Positions 15,754-23,830 are shown, numbered from the stretch's first letter. The stretch is DNA of 48,264 nt from Paenirhodobacter hankyongi (GCF_003664585.1 NZ_RCHI01000024.1:1-48264), one strand, 5' to 3'. Numbers and translations are program-made. Notes: generated from the letters alone by a model not told the origin.

Positions 15754-16986
15754 TCAGGCCTTCCGGCTCAGGGTGGCGCAGGCGTCACGGATCCGGCGCA
15801 TCGCTTCGGCGAGCTCGGCCGTTCCGGTGGCATAGGAGATCCGGAAGAACGGCGACAGGCCGAAAGCGGCGCCCGGCACCATCGCGACCTGTGCGGTCTC
15901 GAGGATCCAGGAACAGAAGTCGCGGTCGGTGGCCAGCACCTCGCCCGTGGGCGTGGTGGCGCCAAGGAGGCCCGCGCAGCTTGCGAAGGCATAGAAGGCG
16001 CCCTCGGGCCGGCGGCACGACAGCCCCGGGATCGCGTTCAGCGCCTCGACGACCAGGTCGCGGCGGGCGCGGAAGCTTTCGGCGCGGTCAGTGAGGAAGT
16101 CCTGCGGCCCGTTCAGCGCCTCGACCGCCGCCGCCTGCGCGATCGAGCAGGGGTTCGAGGTCGACTGGCTCTGCACCACCGCCATCGCTGCGATCAGCGG
16201 TGCGGGGCCGGCACCATAGCCGATCCGCCAGCCGGTCATCGCATAGGCCTTGGAAACCCCGTTCACGATCAGGATGCGGTCGCGCAGCCCGGGCGCCAGC
16301 GCTGCGGGCGAGACCGCGCGGAAGCCGTCGTAGACGATATGCTCGTAGATCTCGTCCGACATCAGCCAGACCTGCGGGTGCCGTTCGAGCACCGCCAGAA
16401 GCGCGCGCAGCGCCGCCGCGTCATAGGCTGCGCCCGTCGGGTTCGAGGGCGCGTTCAGCATCAGCCAGCGGGTGCGCGGCGTGATCGCCGCCTCGAGCTT
16501 TTCGGGCGTCAGGCGGAACCCGTCCGCCTCGCCGCAGGCGATGGTGACGGCGGTGCCGCCGGCGATCTCGACCATCGCGGAATAGGTGGTCCAGTAGGGC
16601 ATCGGGATGATGACCTCGTCGCCCGGGTCAAGCGTCGCCATCAGCGCGTTGTAGATCACCTGCTTGGCGCCGGCGGCGACTGTGATCTCGTTTTGCGCGA
16701 AGTCGAGCCCGTTCTCGCGGCGGAATTTCGCCACCAGCGCCGCCTTCAGCGCCGGCGTGCCGTCGAGCGCGGTGTATTTCGTCTCGCCGGCCAGCATCGC
16801 GCGATGTGCCGCCTCGATCACGTTCGGCGGCGTGTCGAAATCGGGCTCGCCCGCGCCGAGCACGATCACGGGCAGGCCCGCGCGTTTCATCTCGGCCGCG
16901 CGCGCGCCGATGCGCAGGATCTCCGAGACCTGTTGCGTCGCCAGTCGGCGGGCGCGACGGAAGCCGGTGTTCGGGGTGTCGGGCAT
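15754..16986 (-). CDS. PLP-dependent class I/II aminotransferase (aspartate aminotransferase-like)
   Basis: A 410-residue fold-type I aminotransferase. The PLP lysine is K246 in NGVSKAYAMTGWR, the carboxylate-binding Arg is probably near 380 (FFRISYATG), and NAPSNPTGAAYDAA (about 178-191) and MSDEIYEHIVYDG are diagnostic of the aspartate/aromatic aminotransferase group. It exchanges an amino group between an amino acid and a 2-oxo acid. It lies 9 bp after the hydroxyacid dehydrogenase gene and 3 bp before the transporter gene. With those neighbours it would interconvert the amino and oxo forms of the island's substrate. Confidence 0.92.
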   Translation of the reverse strand: MPDTPNTGFRRARRLATQQVSEILRIGARAAEMKRAGLPVIVLGAGEPDFDTPPNVIEAAHRAMLAGETKYTALDGTPALKAALVAKFRRENGLDFAQNEITVAAGAKQVIYNALMATLDPGDEVIIPMPYWTTYSAMVEIAGGTAVTIACGEADGFRLTPEKLEAAITPRTRWLMLNAPSNPTGAAYDAAALRALLAVLERHPQVWLMSDEIYEHIVYDGFRAVSPAALAPGLRDRILIVNGVSKAYAMTGWRIGYGAGPAPLIAAMAVVQSQSTSNPCSIAQAAAVEALNGPQDFLTDRAESFRARRDLVVEALNAIPGLSCRRPEGAFYAFASCAGLLGATTPTGEVLATDRDFCSWILETAQVAMVPGAAFGLSPFFRISYATGTAELAEAMRRIRDACATLSRKA

Positions 16987-16995
16987 GGGCTGACC

Positions 16996-17991
16996 TCAGA
17001 CGATGCGGTTGACCAGCGCCTCGTCGCCCGCCCACAGACGGTCGAGGTTGCGCTCGAGGATGCTCAGGACATTGAGCTCGTAGTTGCGGGTCTCGCCCGC
17101 CGCATGCGGGGTGAGCACGACATTCGGCAGCGACCAGAGCGGGCTGTCCGCCGGCAGGGGCTCGGTCGCCGTCACGTCAAGTCCGGCGCCGGCGATGCGA
17201 CCCTCGGTCAGCGCCGCGATCAGCGCCGCCTCGTCGACGCAGCCGCCGCGGGCGACGTTGATGAACTGTGCGGCGGGTTTCATGAGGGCGATTGCCCCGG
17301 CATCGATCAGGTTCGCGGTTTCCTCGGTCAGCGGGCAGCTCAGCACGACGACGTCGGCCTCGGGCAGCACCGCCTTCAGGTCATGAAAGCTGCGGATCTC
17401 GTCGGCCGCGCCCTTGCCCTTGGCGGGATCGCGACGCAGCCCGATCACCCGCATGTCGAGGGCCTTTGCGATGCGCGCGATGCGGTCGCCGATGCCGCCG
17501 GTGCCGACGATCACCATCACCTTGCCCGGCAGTTCGTCCTCGCGCGCCATCGGGTCGGTCTGCTCGGGGCGCCAGATCCTCGCGGACTGGTTGTCGCGGG
17601 CGAGCGCAAGGCGGCGGGTGAGCGAGAGCATCAGCCCGATCGCATGTTCGGACACCGCGTTCTTGTTCACCCCCTGACCCGAGGCAAGGCGGATGCCGCG
17701 CGCGGCGAAGGCCGCCTTGTCGTACTGGTTCGTGCCCGAGCTGACCGACTGGATGTATTTCAGCTTCGGCGCATGGGCGAGCAGGTCGTTCTGCCACAGG
17801 CCGGAGACGACGAGCACATCCGCCTCGGGCAGGGCTGCGGCAAGATCGGCACGGGTCGAGACCTGCGCCGTGGTGATGCCGCTGCCGCGGGCATCGAAGA
17901 TCGGCTTCATGTCATAGGCGCCGTGGGCGAAAAGGATGTGCAGCCTGTCCTTGGGCGGCAGCAGGGAGGTCATCGTGTCATGCTTGGTCAT
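16996..17991 (-). CDS. D-2-hydroxyacid dehydrogenase (NAD(P)-dependent)
   Basis: A 331-residue member of the D-isomer-specific 2-hydroxyacid dehydrogenase family. The nucleotide loop VGTGGIGDRIARIAKALDM is at 162-180. An Arg-Arg pair (186-187) follows the second strand, which suggests NADP preference. The catalytic triad is visible as R248 (VARGG), E277 and H296 (TPHAAGET). It reduces a 2-oxo acid to a D-2-hydroxy acid or the reverse. AGGA precedes the ATG by 8 nt. An 86-bp gap with a stem-loop (18019-18044) separates it from the D-amino acid dehydrogenase gene upstream. Confidence 0.9.
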   Translation of the reverse strand: MTKHDTMTSLLPPKDRLHILFAHGAYDMKPIFDARGSGITTAQVSTRADLAAALPEADVLVVSGLWQNDLLAHAPKLKYIQSVSSGTNQYDKAAFAARGIRLASGQGVNKNAVSEHAIGLMLSLTRRLALARDNQSARIWRPEQTDPMAREDELPGKVMVIVGTGGIGDRIARIAKALDMRVIGLRRDPAKGKGAADEIRSFHDLKAVLPEADVVVLSCPLTEETANLIDAGAIALMKPAAQFINVARGGCVDEAALIAALTEGRIAGAGLDVTATEPLPADSPLWSLPNVVLTPHAAGETRNYELNVLSILERNLDRLWAGDEALVNRIV

Positions 17992-18077
17992 GGCAATATC
18001 CTGATCTCTGGGTGTGAGAGGCCGGGCCGCGGGGAGGGCGGCCTGAGGCGGGGGAAGGGGCGCGGAAGAAACGGGGC

Positions 18078-19349
18078 TCAGCCGAAGCGGCTGGCCGCGA
18101 AGGGGGCGATGTCGATCGGCGGTTCGCGGCCGTCGATCAGCGCAGCGACGATCTCGGCGGTCATCGGCGCGGAGGAAAGGCCGATATGGCCGTGGCCGAA
18201 GGCATGGAGGACCTGCGGGCAGCCGCGCGCCGCGCAGATCACCGGCTTGCCGTCCGGGGTGGAGGGGCGGTTGCCCTGCCAGCGCCGCGCGCTGCGGTCG
18301 GTCTCGGGCCGGTCAAGCCCGGGCCAGGTGCGCTTGAGGTGGCCAAGCAGGATGTCGGCGCGGCGCCAGTCGGGGGCGGCATCGTCCGAGGCAAGCTCGA
18401 CCTGACCCGAGGCGCGCAACCCGCCGGTGGTCATCACATTCGCCATCTTGCCGTCCTGCGGCATCACCGGGACCGCAAGATCGACGGCGGGATCGGCGAT
18501 CTCGACGTAATAGCCGCGCTCGCTTTCCATCGGGATGCGCTCGCCCGCCGCCCGGGCGAGCCGCTTCGAGCGTACGCCCGAGGCGATCACCGCCATGTCG
18601 CAGGGGATCTCTCCTGCGGCGGTGCGCACCGCGCGCAGCCGGCCGTTCTCGATCGCAAGGCCGGTGGCCGCGGTGGCGCGCAGGGTCGCGCCGCCGCGCA
18701 GGGCCGCGTCGACGAGCGCCGCGACATAGCCGCCCGGATCGGTGCAATGCCCGCCCTCGGTCAGCTCGATCGCGAAGTGATAGGTGGGGGCGAGCGCCGG
18801 CAGGCGCCGGTGCAGCTCGGCCGCGTCAAGCGCGCGCATCTGCACGCCGAACTTGCGCCGCAGGCCCCAGCTGAGGGCCTCGGTCTCGAAGGCGGCGCGG
18901 TCGGCAAAGGCATAGATCAGCCCGTCGCGGCGGATCAGGTCGGGCCGGCCGATCGCCTCGGCCTGCGCGGCATGGCGGGCGGGGGCGTCGCGCAGAAGCT
19001 GCGACAGGGCGGCGGCGGTGCGCTCGACCCGGGCCGCGGTGACGCCCGAGAGCAGGAAGCGCCACAGCCAGGGCAGCAGCCGCGGCAGGTGACGCCAGCG
19101 GATCGTCAGCGCGCCGGTCGGGTCGAGCAGATAGCCCGGCACCTGCTTCCACAGCCCCGGGCCCGACATCGGGATGATCGAGGCGGGGCTGAGGAAGGCG
19201 CCGTTGCCGTGGCTGGCGGCCTGGGACCCGCCGGGCGTGCCCGGCTCGATCAGGGTGACGCGGTGCCCCTCCTGCACGAGGCGGAGCGCGGTCGTGGCGC
19301 CGATGATGCCCGCGCCGATGACGACGACGTGTTTCGAGTTTGCAGCCAT
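18078..19349 (-). CDS. D-amino acid dehydrogenase / FAD-dependent amino acid oxidoreductase (DadA family)
   Basis: A 423-residue FAD oxidoreductase with HVVVIGAGIIGATTALRLV (7-25) and the substrate-side segments ESERGYYVEI and RWQGNRPSTPDGKPVI typical of DadA-type enzymes, which oxidise D-amino acids to 2-oxo acids and pass electrons to the quinone pool. The ATG at 19349 has AGAGG 8 nt upstream and puts the Rossmann motif at the expected place; an upstream in-frame start adds low-quality sequence. It is the first gene of the minus-strand island, transcribed away from the LysR regulator. No alr racemase lies beside it, unlike the usual alanine locus, so the substrate may not be D-alanine. Confidence 0.88.
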   Translation of the reverse strand: MAANSKHVVVIGAGIIGATTALRLVQEGHRVTLIEPGTPGGSQAASHGNGAFLSPASIIPMSGPGLWKQVPGYLLDPTGALTIRWRHLPRLLPWLWRFLLSGVTAARVERTAAALSQLLRDAPARHAAQAEAIGRPDLIRRDGLIYAFADRAAFETEALSWGLRRKFGVQMRALDAAELHRRLPALAPTYHFAIELTEGGHCTDPGGYVAALVDAALRGGATLRATAATGLAIENGRLRAVRTAAGEIPCDMAVIASGVRSKRLARAAGERIPMESERGYYVEIADPAVDLAVPVMPQDGKMANVMTTGGLRASGQVELASDDAAPDWRRADILLGHLKRTWPGLDRPETDRSARRWQGNRPSTPDGKPVICAARGCPQVLHAFGHGHIGLSSAPMTAEIVAALIDGREPPIDIAPFAASRFG

Positions 19350-19560
19350 GGCGCAAACCTCTCCGTGCTGGAATGATTTTCCCGCATGGCGGGCTGCGGC
19401 GCGCCGGGGCCGTCGGGGCCCGGAACGCAGCGCCATGCCGGAAGATCATCGTGTATTTCTTGCGCCGTGCCCATCTCTTGGGCGTTGGCGAGCGGTGTTT
19501 TCCTGCCTCAGTCATGGCAGTGCGCCGCCCTGCTGAAAACTCTTGAAATCGTCACTCTGT

Positions 19561-19577
19561 CATGAGTTTTTGTCATG
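19561..19577. promoter_or_regulatory. Operator candidate in the dadA-lysR divergent region
   Basis: CATGAGTTTTTGTCATG matches 15 of 17 bases of the reverse complement of the dctP element at 12634-12650. It also contains two direct GTCATGAG copies (19559-19566 and 19572-19579). It overlaps the ribosome-binding region of the LysR gene, which would suit negative autoregulation. The remainder of 19350-19558 shows no other clear signal. Confidence 0.6.
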
Positions 19578-19588
19578 AGGAGGCCGTG

Positions 19589-20497
19589 ATGCGCAGATTC
19601 CTTCCGTCCCTTTCCGCCCTGCTGGCCTTCGAGTCGGCCGGCCGCCATGGCAGCTTCACCAAGGCCGCCGAGGATCTGGCGATCACCCAGAGCGGGGTCA
19701 GCCGGCAGATCGGCAATCTCGAGACCTTCCTCGGCGTGCGGCTGTTCGAGCGGATCGGCTCGCGCATCGTGCTGACCAATGCCGGCGGCGCCTATCTGAA
19801 AGAGATCTCGCGGCTTCTCGACGAGATCGAGCGCGCCTCGATCGACACGGTGCGCGGCCGCAAGCTTGATGACCGGCTGCTGATCTGCGCCCATCCGACG
19901 CTGTCCTCGCGCTGGCTGACGCCGCGGCTGCAGGGCTTTCTCACCGCCCACCCGGCGGTGATGATCGAGATCACCACCGCGACGCAGGGGCTCGACTTCG
20001 AGGCGACCGAGGTCGACATCGCGATCCTGCGCGGGCGCGGCTCGTGGCGCGGCGCGATCTCCTATGAGCTCTTCAAGGAAGAGATCGCCGTCGTCGCCTC
20101 GCCCCGGCTGATCCCGCGCGGCGAGACCCCGGCGACGCTTGATTTCGGCGCGACCCCGACATTGCAGAACGCCAGCCGCTCGGACCTGTGGCTGACCTGG
20201 CTGCGGCAGTCGCGGGTGCCGCATTCGGGCGCGATCCAGGGGCCGCGCCTGCCGCACAGCGAGCTGCTGATCTCGGCCGCGGTGAACGGGCTTGGCCTTG
20301 CCGTGGTGCCGGTGCCCTATGTCGAGGCCGAGCTTGCCCGCGGCGAGCTGTGGATGCCCTTCGGCCCGCCGGTGCCGACCGAGGACAGCTATTGGGTCGT
20401 CTATCCCGAGCATCGCAGCGACAATGCCGCGGCGATGCAGTTCCGCAGCTGGCTGCAGCGCCACGCTCGCCGCCCGGCCGGGGGCGAGCGTGGTTGA
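19589..20497 (+). CDS. LysR-family transcriptional regulator (GcvA-like)
   Basis: A 302-residue LysR regulator. The N-terminal winged helix-turn-helix (about 5-65) contains SFTKAAEDLAITQSGVSRQI, and the C-terminal periplasmic-binding-protein-like effector domain follows. Starting with two leucine-rich segments (LPSLSALLAFESAGRHGSF) is typical of the GcvA subgroup that controls amino acid and oxo acid genes. The ATG at 19589 is preferred because AGGAGG lies 8 nt upstream; an in-frame ATG at 19562 lacks a site. Divergent from dadA, it is the natural regulator of the 7933-19349 island, probably through the shared dyad. Confidence 0.9.
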   Translation: MRRFLPSLSALLAFESAGRHGSFTKAAEDLAITQSGVSRQIGNLETFLGVRLFERIGSRIVLTNAGGAYLKEISRLLDEIERASIDTVRGRKLDDRLLICAHPTLSSRWLTPRLQGFLTAHPAVMIEITTATQGLDFEATEVDIAILRGRGSWRGAISYELFKEEIAVVASPRLIPRGETPATLDFGATPTLQNASRSDLWLTWLRQSRVPHSGAIQGPRLPHSELLISAAVNGLGLAVVPVPYVEAELARGELWMPFGPPVPTEDSYWVVYPEHRSDNAAAMQFRSWLQRHARRPAGGERG

Positions 20498-20551
20498 GCG
20501 TGGACGCGAAAGTGATCTGACAGCGGCGGCGCGATCGGCTAAGCTTGCGGC

Positions 20552-20884
20552 ATGTCGTTCGTGTCCGCCCTTCTGCGCCTCGTGATCGTCGCGGTTTTCG
20601 CGGCGGGGCTTGGCCTGCCCGCGGCACCTGCGACGGCAGCCCCGATGCCGATGCCGATGCCGGCGATGGCGCAGATGCACGCGGCCCATCATGCTCTGCC
20701 CGATGCGGCGCCGATGCCGGCCGACGAAAGCTGCCGGGCGCATTGCCTGGGCGTCAGCGTGCTGGTGGTGCCGGCGATGCCCATCCCGCATGCCGTGCGC
20801 GTCGTGCCGCTGCATGTGGTGGCGCTGGTCGAGACCGCGCCCTCGCTCTGGCCCCTGCCCGAGGGGCATCCGCCCCGCGTCTGA
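20552..20884 (+). CDS. Copper-responsive leader/small exported protein, CutF-like
   Basis: A 110-residue protein with a hydrophobic export segment (6-22), a Met/His-rich stretch (MPMPMPAMAQMHAAHH, 32-47), a C-x3-C motif (C61, C65) and a proline-containing C-terminus (GHPPRV, 105-110). This set, directly upstream of a multicopper oxidase, matches what is reported for R. capsulatus CutF, whose translation governs production of CutO, and for DUF2946-type copper-sensing upstream ORFs. The stop codon lies in the 5' arm of a hairpin that covers the oxidase ribosome-binding site. The likely role is a copper sensor acting by translation arrest rather than a mature protein (inference from family). The upstream gap (20498-20551) is too short to show a clear promoter. 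Confidence 0.75.
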   Translation: MSFVSALLRLVIVAVFAAGLGLPAAPATAAPMPMPMPAMAQMHAAHHALPDAAPMPADESCRAHCLGVSVLVVPAMPIPHAVRVVPLHVVALVETAPSLWPLPEGHPPRV

Positions 20885-20924
20885 TCCTCCGTCCCGACCC
20901 TCGTCGACACTTTTCCCGGAGATC
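20883..20924 (+). promoter_or_regulatory. Hairpin sequestering the multicopper oxidase ribosome-binding site
   Basis: GATC (20883-20886), one bulged C, then TCCG (20888-20891) can pair with CGGA-GATC (20917-20924), leaving a 25-nt loop. The 3' arm is the Shine-Dalgarno region of the oxidase ATG at 20928, and the 5' arm begins inside the stop codon of the CutF-like gene. A ribosome held near the end of that gene would keep the hairpin open. Confidence 0.6.
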
Positions 20925-20927
20925 ATC

Positions 20928-22478
20928 ATGACCCGACTTTCCCGCCGCGGCTTTCTGGCCGCTTCTGCGGCTGCGTCCGCATCGTTTGTGCTGCCCGCGC
21001 GCGTGCGCGCCGCCACCGACAGTTTCGCCCTGACCGCCACCACCCGGGTGATCGAGGTGCAGGGCCGCGCCGCCACCGTGATGGGGCTGGTGAACGCGCA
21101 AGGCGGCCTTGGCCTGACGCTCGACCCCGGCCAACGCTTCCGCACCGATCTGACGAACGCACTCGAGATCGAGACGATCGTGCACTGGCATGGGCAGATC
21201 CCGCCCAATGCCCAGGACGGTGTGCCGAACACCAACCCGATGCTGAAACCGGGCGAAACCCGCGCCTATGATTTCGCGCCGCGCCCCGGCACCTTCTGGA
21301 TGCACAGCCACATCCCCGAGCAGGAGATCGGCCTGCTGGCCGCGCCGCTGATCGTGCGCCGGCCCGAGGAGGTCGCGGCCGACCGGCAGGAGGTGGTGAT
21401 GTTCCTGCACGATTTCGCCTTCCGCACGCCGCAGGAGGTGCTGGCCGAGGTGACCGGCGGCACAGCGATCGATCACACCGCCATGGACCATTCGGCGATG
21501 CCGATGGGCGGCGGCATGGCGGGGAAGCAGGGCATGGGGGGAATGTCCGGCATGGGCGCAATGTCCGGTATGCAGGGCATGGGTGACATGTCCGCGATGA
21601 TGCCCGGTGCTGGCGGCATGTCCGGCATGTCCGGCATGGGCGGCATGATGGGCGGCATGGCGATGGACCTGAACGACTTCGACTTCGACGCCTATCTCGC
21701 CAATGACCGCACCCTCGACGACCCGGAGGTGATCGCGGTCGAGCGTGGCGGCCGGGTGCGGCTGCGGGTGGTGAACGGCGCCGCAATGACGGCGTTCTGG
21801 ATCGACCTCGGCGCGGTGACCGGGCGGCTGGTGGCGGTCGATGGCGAGCCGGTGGTGCCGCTCTCGGGCACGCGCTTTGCGGCCGCGCCGGCGCAGCGAC
21901 TCGACATCGAGCTCGAGCTGCCCGCGGATGGCACGGCGCTGCCGGTCCTTGCCCTGCGCGAGGGCGCGCGCGAGCGCACCGGCATCGTGCTGGCCCCGAA
22001 GGGCGCTGCGGTGCCGAAGCTCGCGGGGCTGTCCGAGGCCGATCACCCGCCGGTTTCGGGCGACATGACGCAGGAGCTTGCACTGCGCGCCGCCGCGCCG
22101 CTGGCCGCGCGCCCGGTGCAGAACGGGCAGATGGTGATGCTGACGGGATCGATGCAGCCCTATCTGTGGACGATCAACGGCCGGACTTGGGAGAATCGCA
22201 TTCCGGTCGCGGCGAAGAGCGGCGAGCGGGTCGAGCTAATGTTCCACAACATGTCGATGATGGCGCATCCGATGCACCTGCACGGTCATGTCTTCCAGGT
22301 GGTCGAGGTGAACGGCACCCGCTTCGCGGGGGCGCTGCGCGACACCGTGCATGTGCCGGCGATGGGCAGCGTGACGATTGCCTTCGATGCCGGCGAGGCC
22401 GCGCCCTGGATGCTGCATTGCCATCACATGGGGCATCTGGCGAGCGGGATGATGACGGAACTCGCCGTCTCGGCCTGA
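20928..22478 (+). CDS. cutO: Tat-exported multicopper oxidase, CutO/CueO-like
   Basis: A 516-residue periplasmic multicopper oxidase. Twin-arginine signal SRRGFLAASA at 5-14. Cupredoxin domains carry the copper ligands HWH (86-88), MHSH (125-128), HPMHLHGH in the last domain and HCHHMGH (497-503) at the C-terminus, so the T1 and T2/T3 sites appear complete. Residues 183-246 form a Met/Gly/His-rich insertion with 20 methionines, comparable with the Cu(I)-binding region of CueO. It would oxidise toxic Cu(I) in the periplasm. It follows the CutF-like gene by 43 bp and ends at a strong terminator. No cutG-like gene follows, unlike the R. capsulatus operon. Confidence 0.9.
   Translation: MTRLSRRGFLAASAAASASFVLPARVRAATDSFALTATTRVIEVQGRAATVMGLVNAQGGLGLTLDPGQRFRTDLTNALEIETIVHWHGQIPPNAQDGVPNTNPMLKPGETRAYDFAPRPGTFWMHSHIPEQEIGLLAAPLIVRRPEEVAADRQEVVMFLHDFAFRTPQEVLAEVTGGTAIDHTAMDHSAMPMGGGMAGKQGMGGMSGMGAMSGMQGMGDMSAMMPGAGGMSGMSGMGGMMGGMAMDLNDFDFDAYLANDRTLDDPEVIAVERGGRVRLRVVNGAAMTAFWIDLGAVTGRLVAVDGEPVVPLSGTRFAAAPAQRLDIELELPADGTALPVLALREGARERTGIVLAPKGAAVPKLAGLSEADHPPVSGDMTQELALRAAAPLAARPVQNGQMVMLTGSMQPYLWTINGRTWENRIPVAAKSGERVELMFHNMSMMAHPMHLHGHVFQVVEVNGTRFAGALRDTVHVPAMGSVTIAFDAGEAAPWMLHCHHMGHLASGMMTELAVSA
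21481..21665 (+). repeat. Methionine/glycine-rich coding repeat in the multicopper oxidase
   Basis: Degenerate repeats of ATGTCCGGCATG-type units encode GMSGM/GMGGM runs (residues about 186-246 of the oxidase). This is an in-frame low-complexity expansion, not a separate element. Confidence 0.7.
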
Positions 22479-22482
22479 CACG

Positions 22483-22517
22483 AAAGGGGCCGTCCCGGCG
22501 ACGGGGCGGCCCTTTTT
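22483..22517. terminator. Rho-independent terminator after the multicopper oxidase
   Basis: AAAGGGGCCGTCCC pairs with GGGGCGGCCCTTT around a GGCGAC loop, followed by TTTTT. It lies between convergent genes. Confidence 0.88.
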
Positions 22518-22528
22518 CTTTGCACGGC

Positions 22529-23332
22529 TCAGGCGGCGCGGGCAAGCGGCGCGGGTTCGAGCGTCACGCGGTTGCCCCAGGGGTCGGCAAAGGCCGCGCC
22601 CGCGGGCCCCGCGCCGGGCGCGACGCTCAGCACCAGTTCCGCCAGCCCCGCCGTGCCCTCGGCCCGTGCGCCCGCCCCGGCGCTGCGCCAGGTGTTGGTC
22701 GCGAGGTGGTGGTGATAGCCGCCCGTGGCATAGAAGGTGGCGCCCGGGCTGCGTTCGGTCACGTCGAAGCCGAGGGTGCCGGCATAGAAGGCCTCGGCCG
22801 CGGCCAGATCGCCGACCTGAAGATGCACATGGCCGATCACCGTGCCTTCGGGCGCGTCCCGCCAGTCGCCGGGCGCGGCCTGCATCAGCCCCTGCACGTC
22901 GAGCGGGAGGGAGGTCATCTTCACCCGCGTGCCGTCGGTCTGCCACTCGGCCCGCGGCCGGTCGGCATAGATCTCGATGCCGTTGCCCTCGGGGTCGCGC
23001 AGATAGGCGGCCTCGCTCACGAGGTGGTTCGAGGCGCCGTCGATCCGCAGCCCGCGCCCGATCGCAGCCCGCATCCAGCGGCCGAGGTCGGCGCGCTCGG
23101 GCAGCAGGAAGGCGGTGTGAAAGAGGCCCGCCCCGCGCGGGGCAGAGATGGCAGCCGGGTCGTGGCGCAGCTCGAGAAGTGGCGTCGATCCGATCCCGAG
23201 CACCAGGCTCTCGCCGTCGCGGCGCAGCGCCGCAAGGCCGATCGCGGTCTGGTAGAAATCGCCGACCCGGTCGAGGTCGCGCACCGTCAGCGCCACGCGG
23301 TTGACGGTCATCGGGGCATCATTGCTGGCCAT
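22529..23332 (-). CDS. Glyoxalase/VOC superfamily protein, catechol-2,3-dioxygenase (CatE)-like
   Basis: A 267-residue protein with two vicinal-oxygen-chelate modules (about 9-125 and 160-262). Candidate metal ligands are His in GLFHTAFLLP, Glu in NGIEIYADRP and His in GHVHLQVGDL. This arrangement is that of the CatE-like ring-cleavage dioxygenases often found beside DoxX genes in quinone/thiol stress operons. The substrate is not known. It is downstream of the DoxX gene (gap 75 bp, same strand), so both are probably controlled by the divergent LysR regulator at 23961. Confidence 0.8.
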   Translation of the reverse strand: MASNDAPMTVNRVALTVRDLDRVGDFYQTAIGLAALRRDGESLVLGIGSTPLLELRHDPAAISAPRGAGLFHTAFLLPERADLGRWMRAAIGRGLRIDGASNHLVSEAAYLRDPEGNGIEIYADRPRAEWQTDGTRVKMTSLPLDVQGLMQAAPGDWRDAPEGTVIGHVHLQVGDLAAAEAFYAGTLGFDVTERSPGATFYATGGYHHHLATNTWRSAGAGARAEGTAGLAELVLSVAPGAGPAGAAFADPWGNRVTLEPAPLARAA

Positions 23333-23407
23333 GGTCCTGTCTCCTGTGTCGGGATGGAAGAAGGGGCCGGGCGTGTCGCCCGGCCGGGCATCAGAGGGTT
23401 CGGGCGG

Positions 23408-23830
23408 TCAGGCCAGGGTGAAGGCGAGGAAGCCGCCACCGATCAGCGCCTGAACGAAGAGGGCGAGCCCCCAGAAGGCCGGGTATTCCCAACCGCCGTT
23501 GGGGTTGGTGAACCAGAAGCCGTTCTTGCGGTGGCCGAACCAGGCGGCGCCCAGGATCACCGGGATCATCACCAGCGCCACGAGGCTGGTCTCGAAGCCG
23601 ACGATCAGCGCGATGCCACCCAGCACCTCGGCCGCCATCGTCGCATAGGCGAACCAGCCGGGCAGGCCGAGCGAGCGGAAATAGCCTGCGGCGCCCGCGG
23701 GGGTGAAGACGAAGATCTTCAGCCAGGCATGCGCCAGGAAGAGCCCGCCGAGGCTGACGCGCAGCACCAGCGCGGCGAGAGCGATGGCCTCGGCCGAGCC
23801 GAAACCGAAAGTCGAGAGAAGCGAAGTCAT
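23408..23830 (-). CDS. DoxX family membrane protein
   Basis: A 140-residue four-helix protein of the DoxX/SURF4 type (helices about 12-35, 46-66, 72-92 and 115-137). It has the family pattern LRVSLGGLFLAHAWLKI and an FWFTNPNGGWEYPAFW loop. DoxX-like proteins are associated with thiosulfate:quinone oxidoreductase or redox/thiol stress. The ATG at 23830 starts at the conserved N-terminus; AAGGA is about 10 nt upstream. It is transcribed divergently from a LysR gene across an unusually AT-rich 130-bp gap. Confidence 0.83.
   Translation of the reverse strand: MTSLLSTFGFGSAEAIALAALVLRVSLGGLFLAHAWLKIFVFTPAGAAGYFRSLGLPGWFAYATMAAEVLGGIALIVGFETSLVALVMIPVILGAAWFGHRKNGFWFTNPNGGWEYPAFWGLALFVQALIGGGFLAFTLA

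Noticed and set aside
17977-17992. Third copy of the island operator at the D-2-hydroxyacid dehydrogenase start
   Set aside because: Two GTCATG copies are present, but the spacing differs and both lie in the first codons of the gene, where ATG-ACC naturally produces the word.
12661-18405. A 1914-codon open frame on the plus strand
   Set aside because: It is antisense to five well-supported genes (flavoprotein, transporter, aminotransferase, hydroxyacid dehydrogenase, dadA). Its translation is Arg/Gly/Ala/Asp-rich without domains, a normal artefact of high GC.
20514-20540. Possible sigma-E promoter (TGATCT ... TAAG) before the CutF-like gene
   Set aside because: The -35 is imperfect and the spacing is 21 instead of 18; no match to the other four sites.
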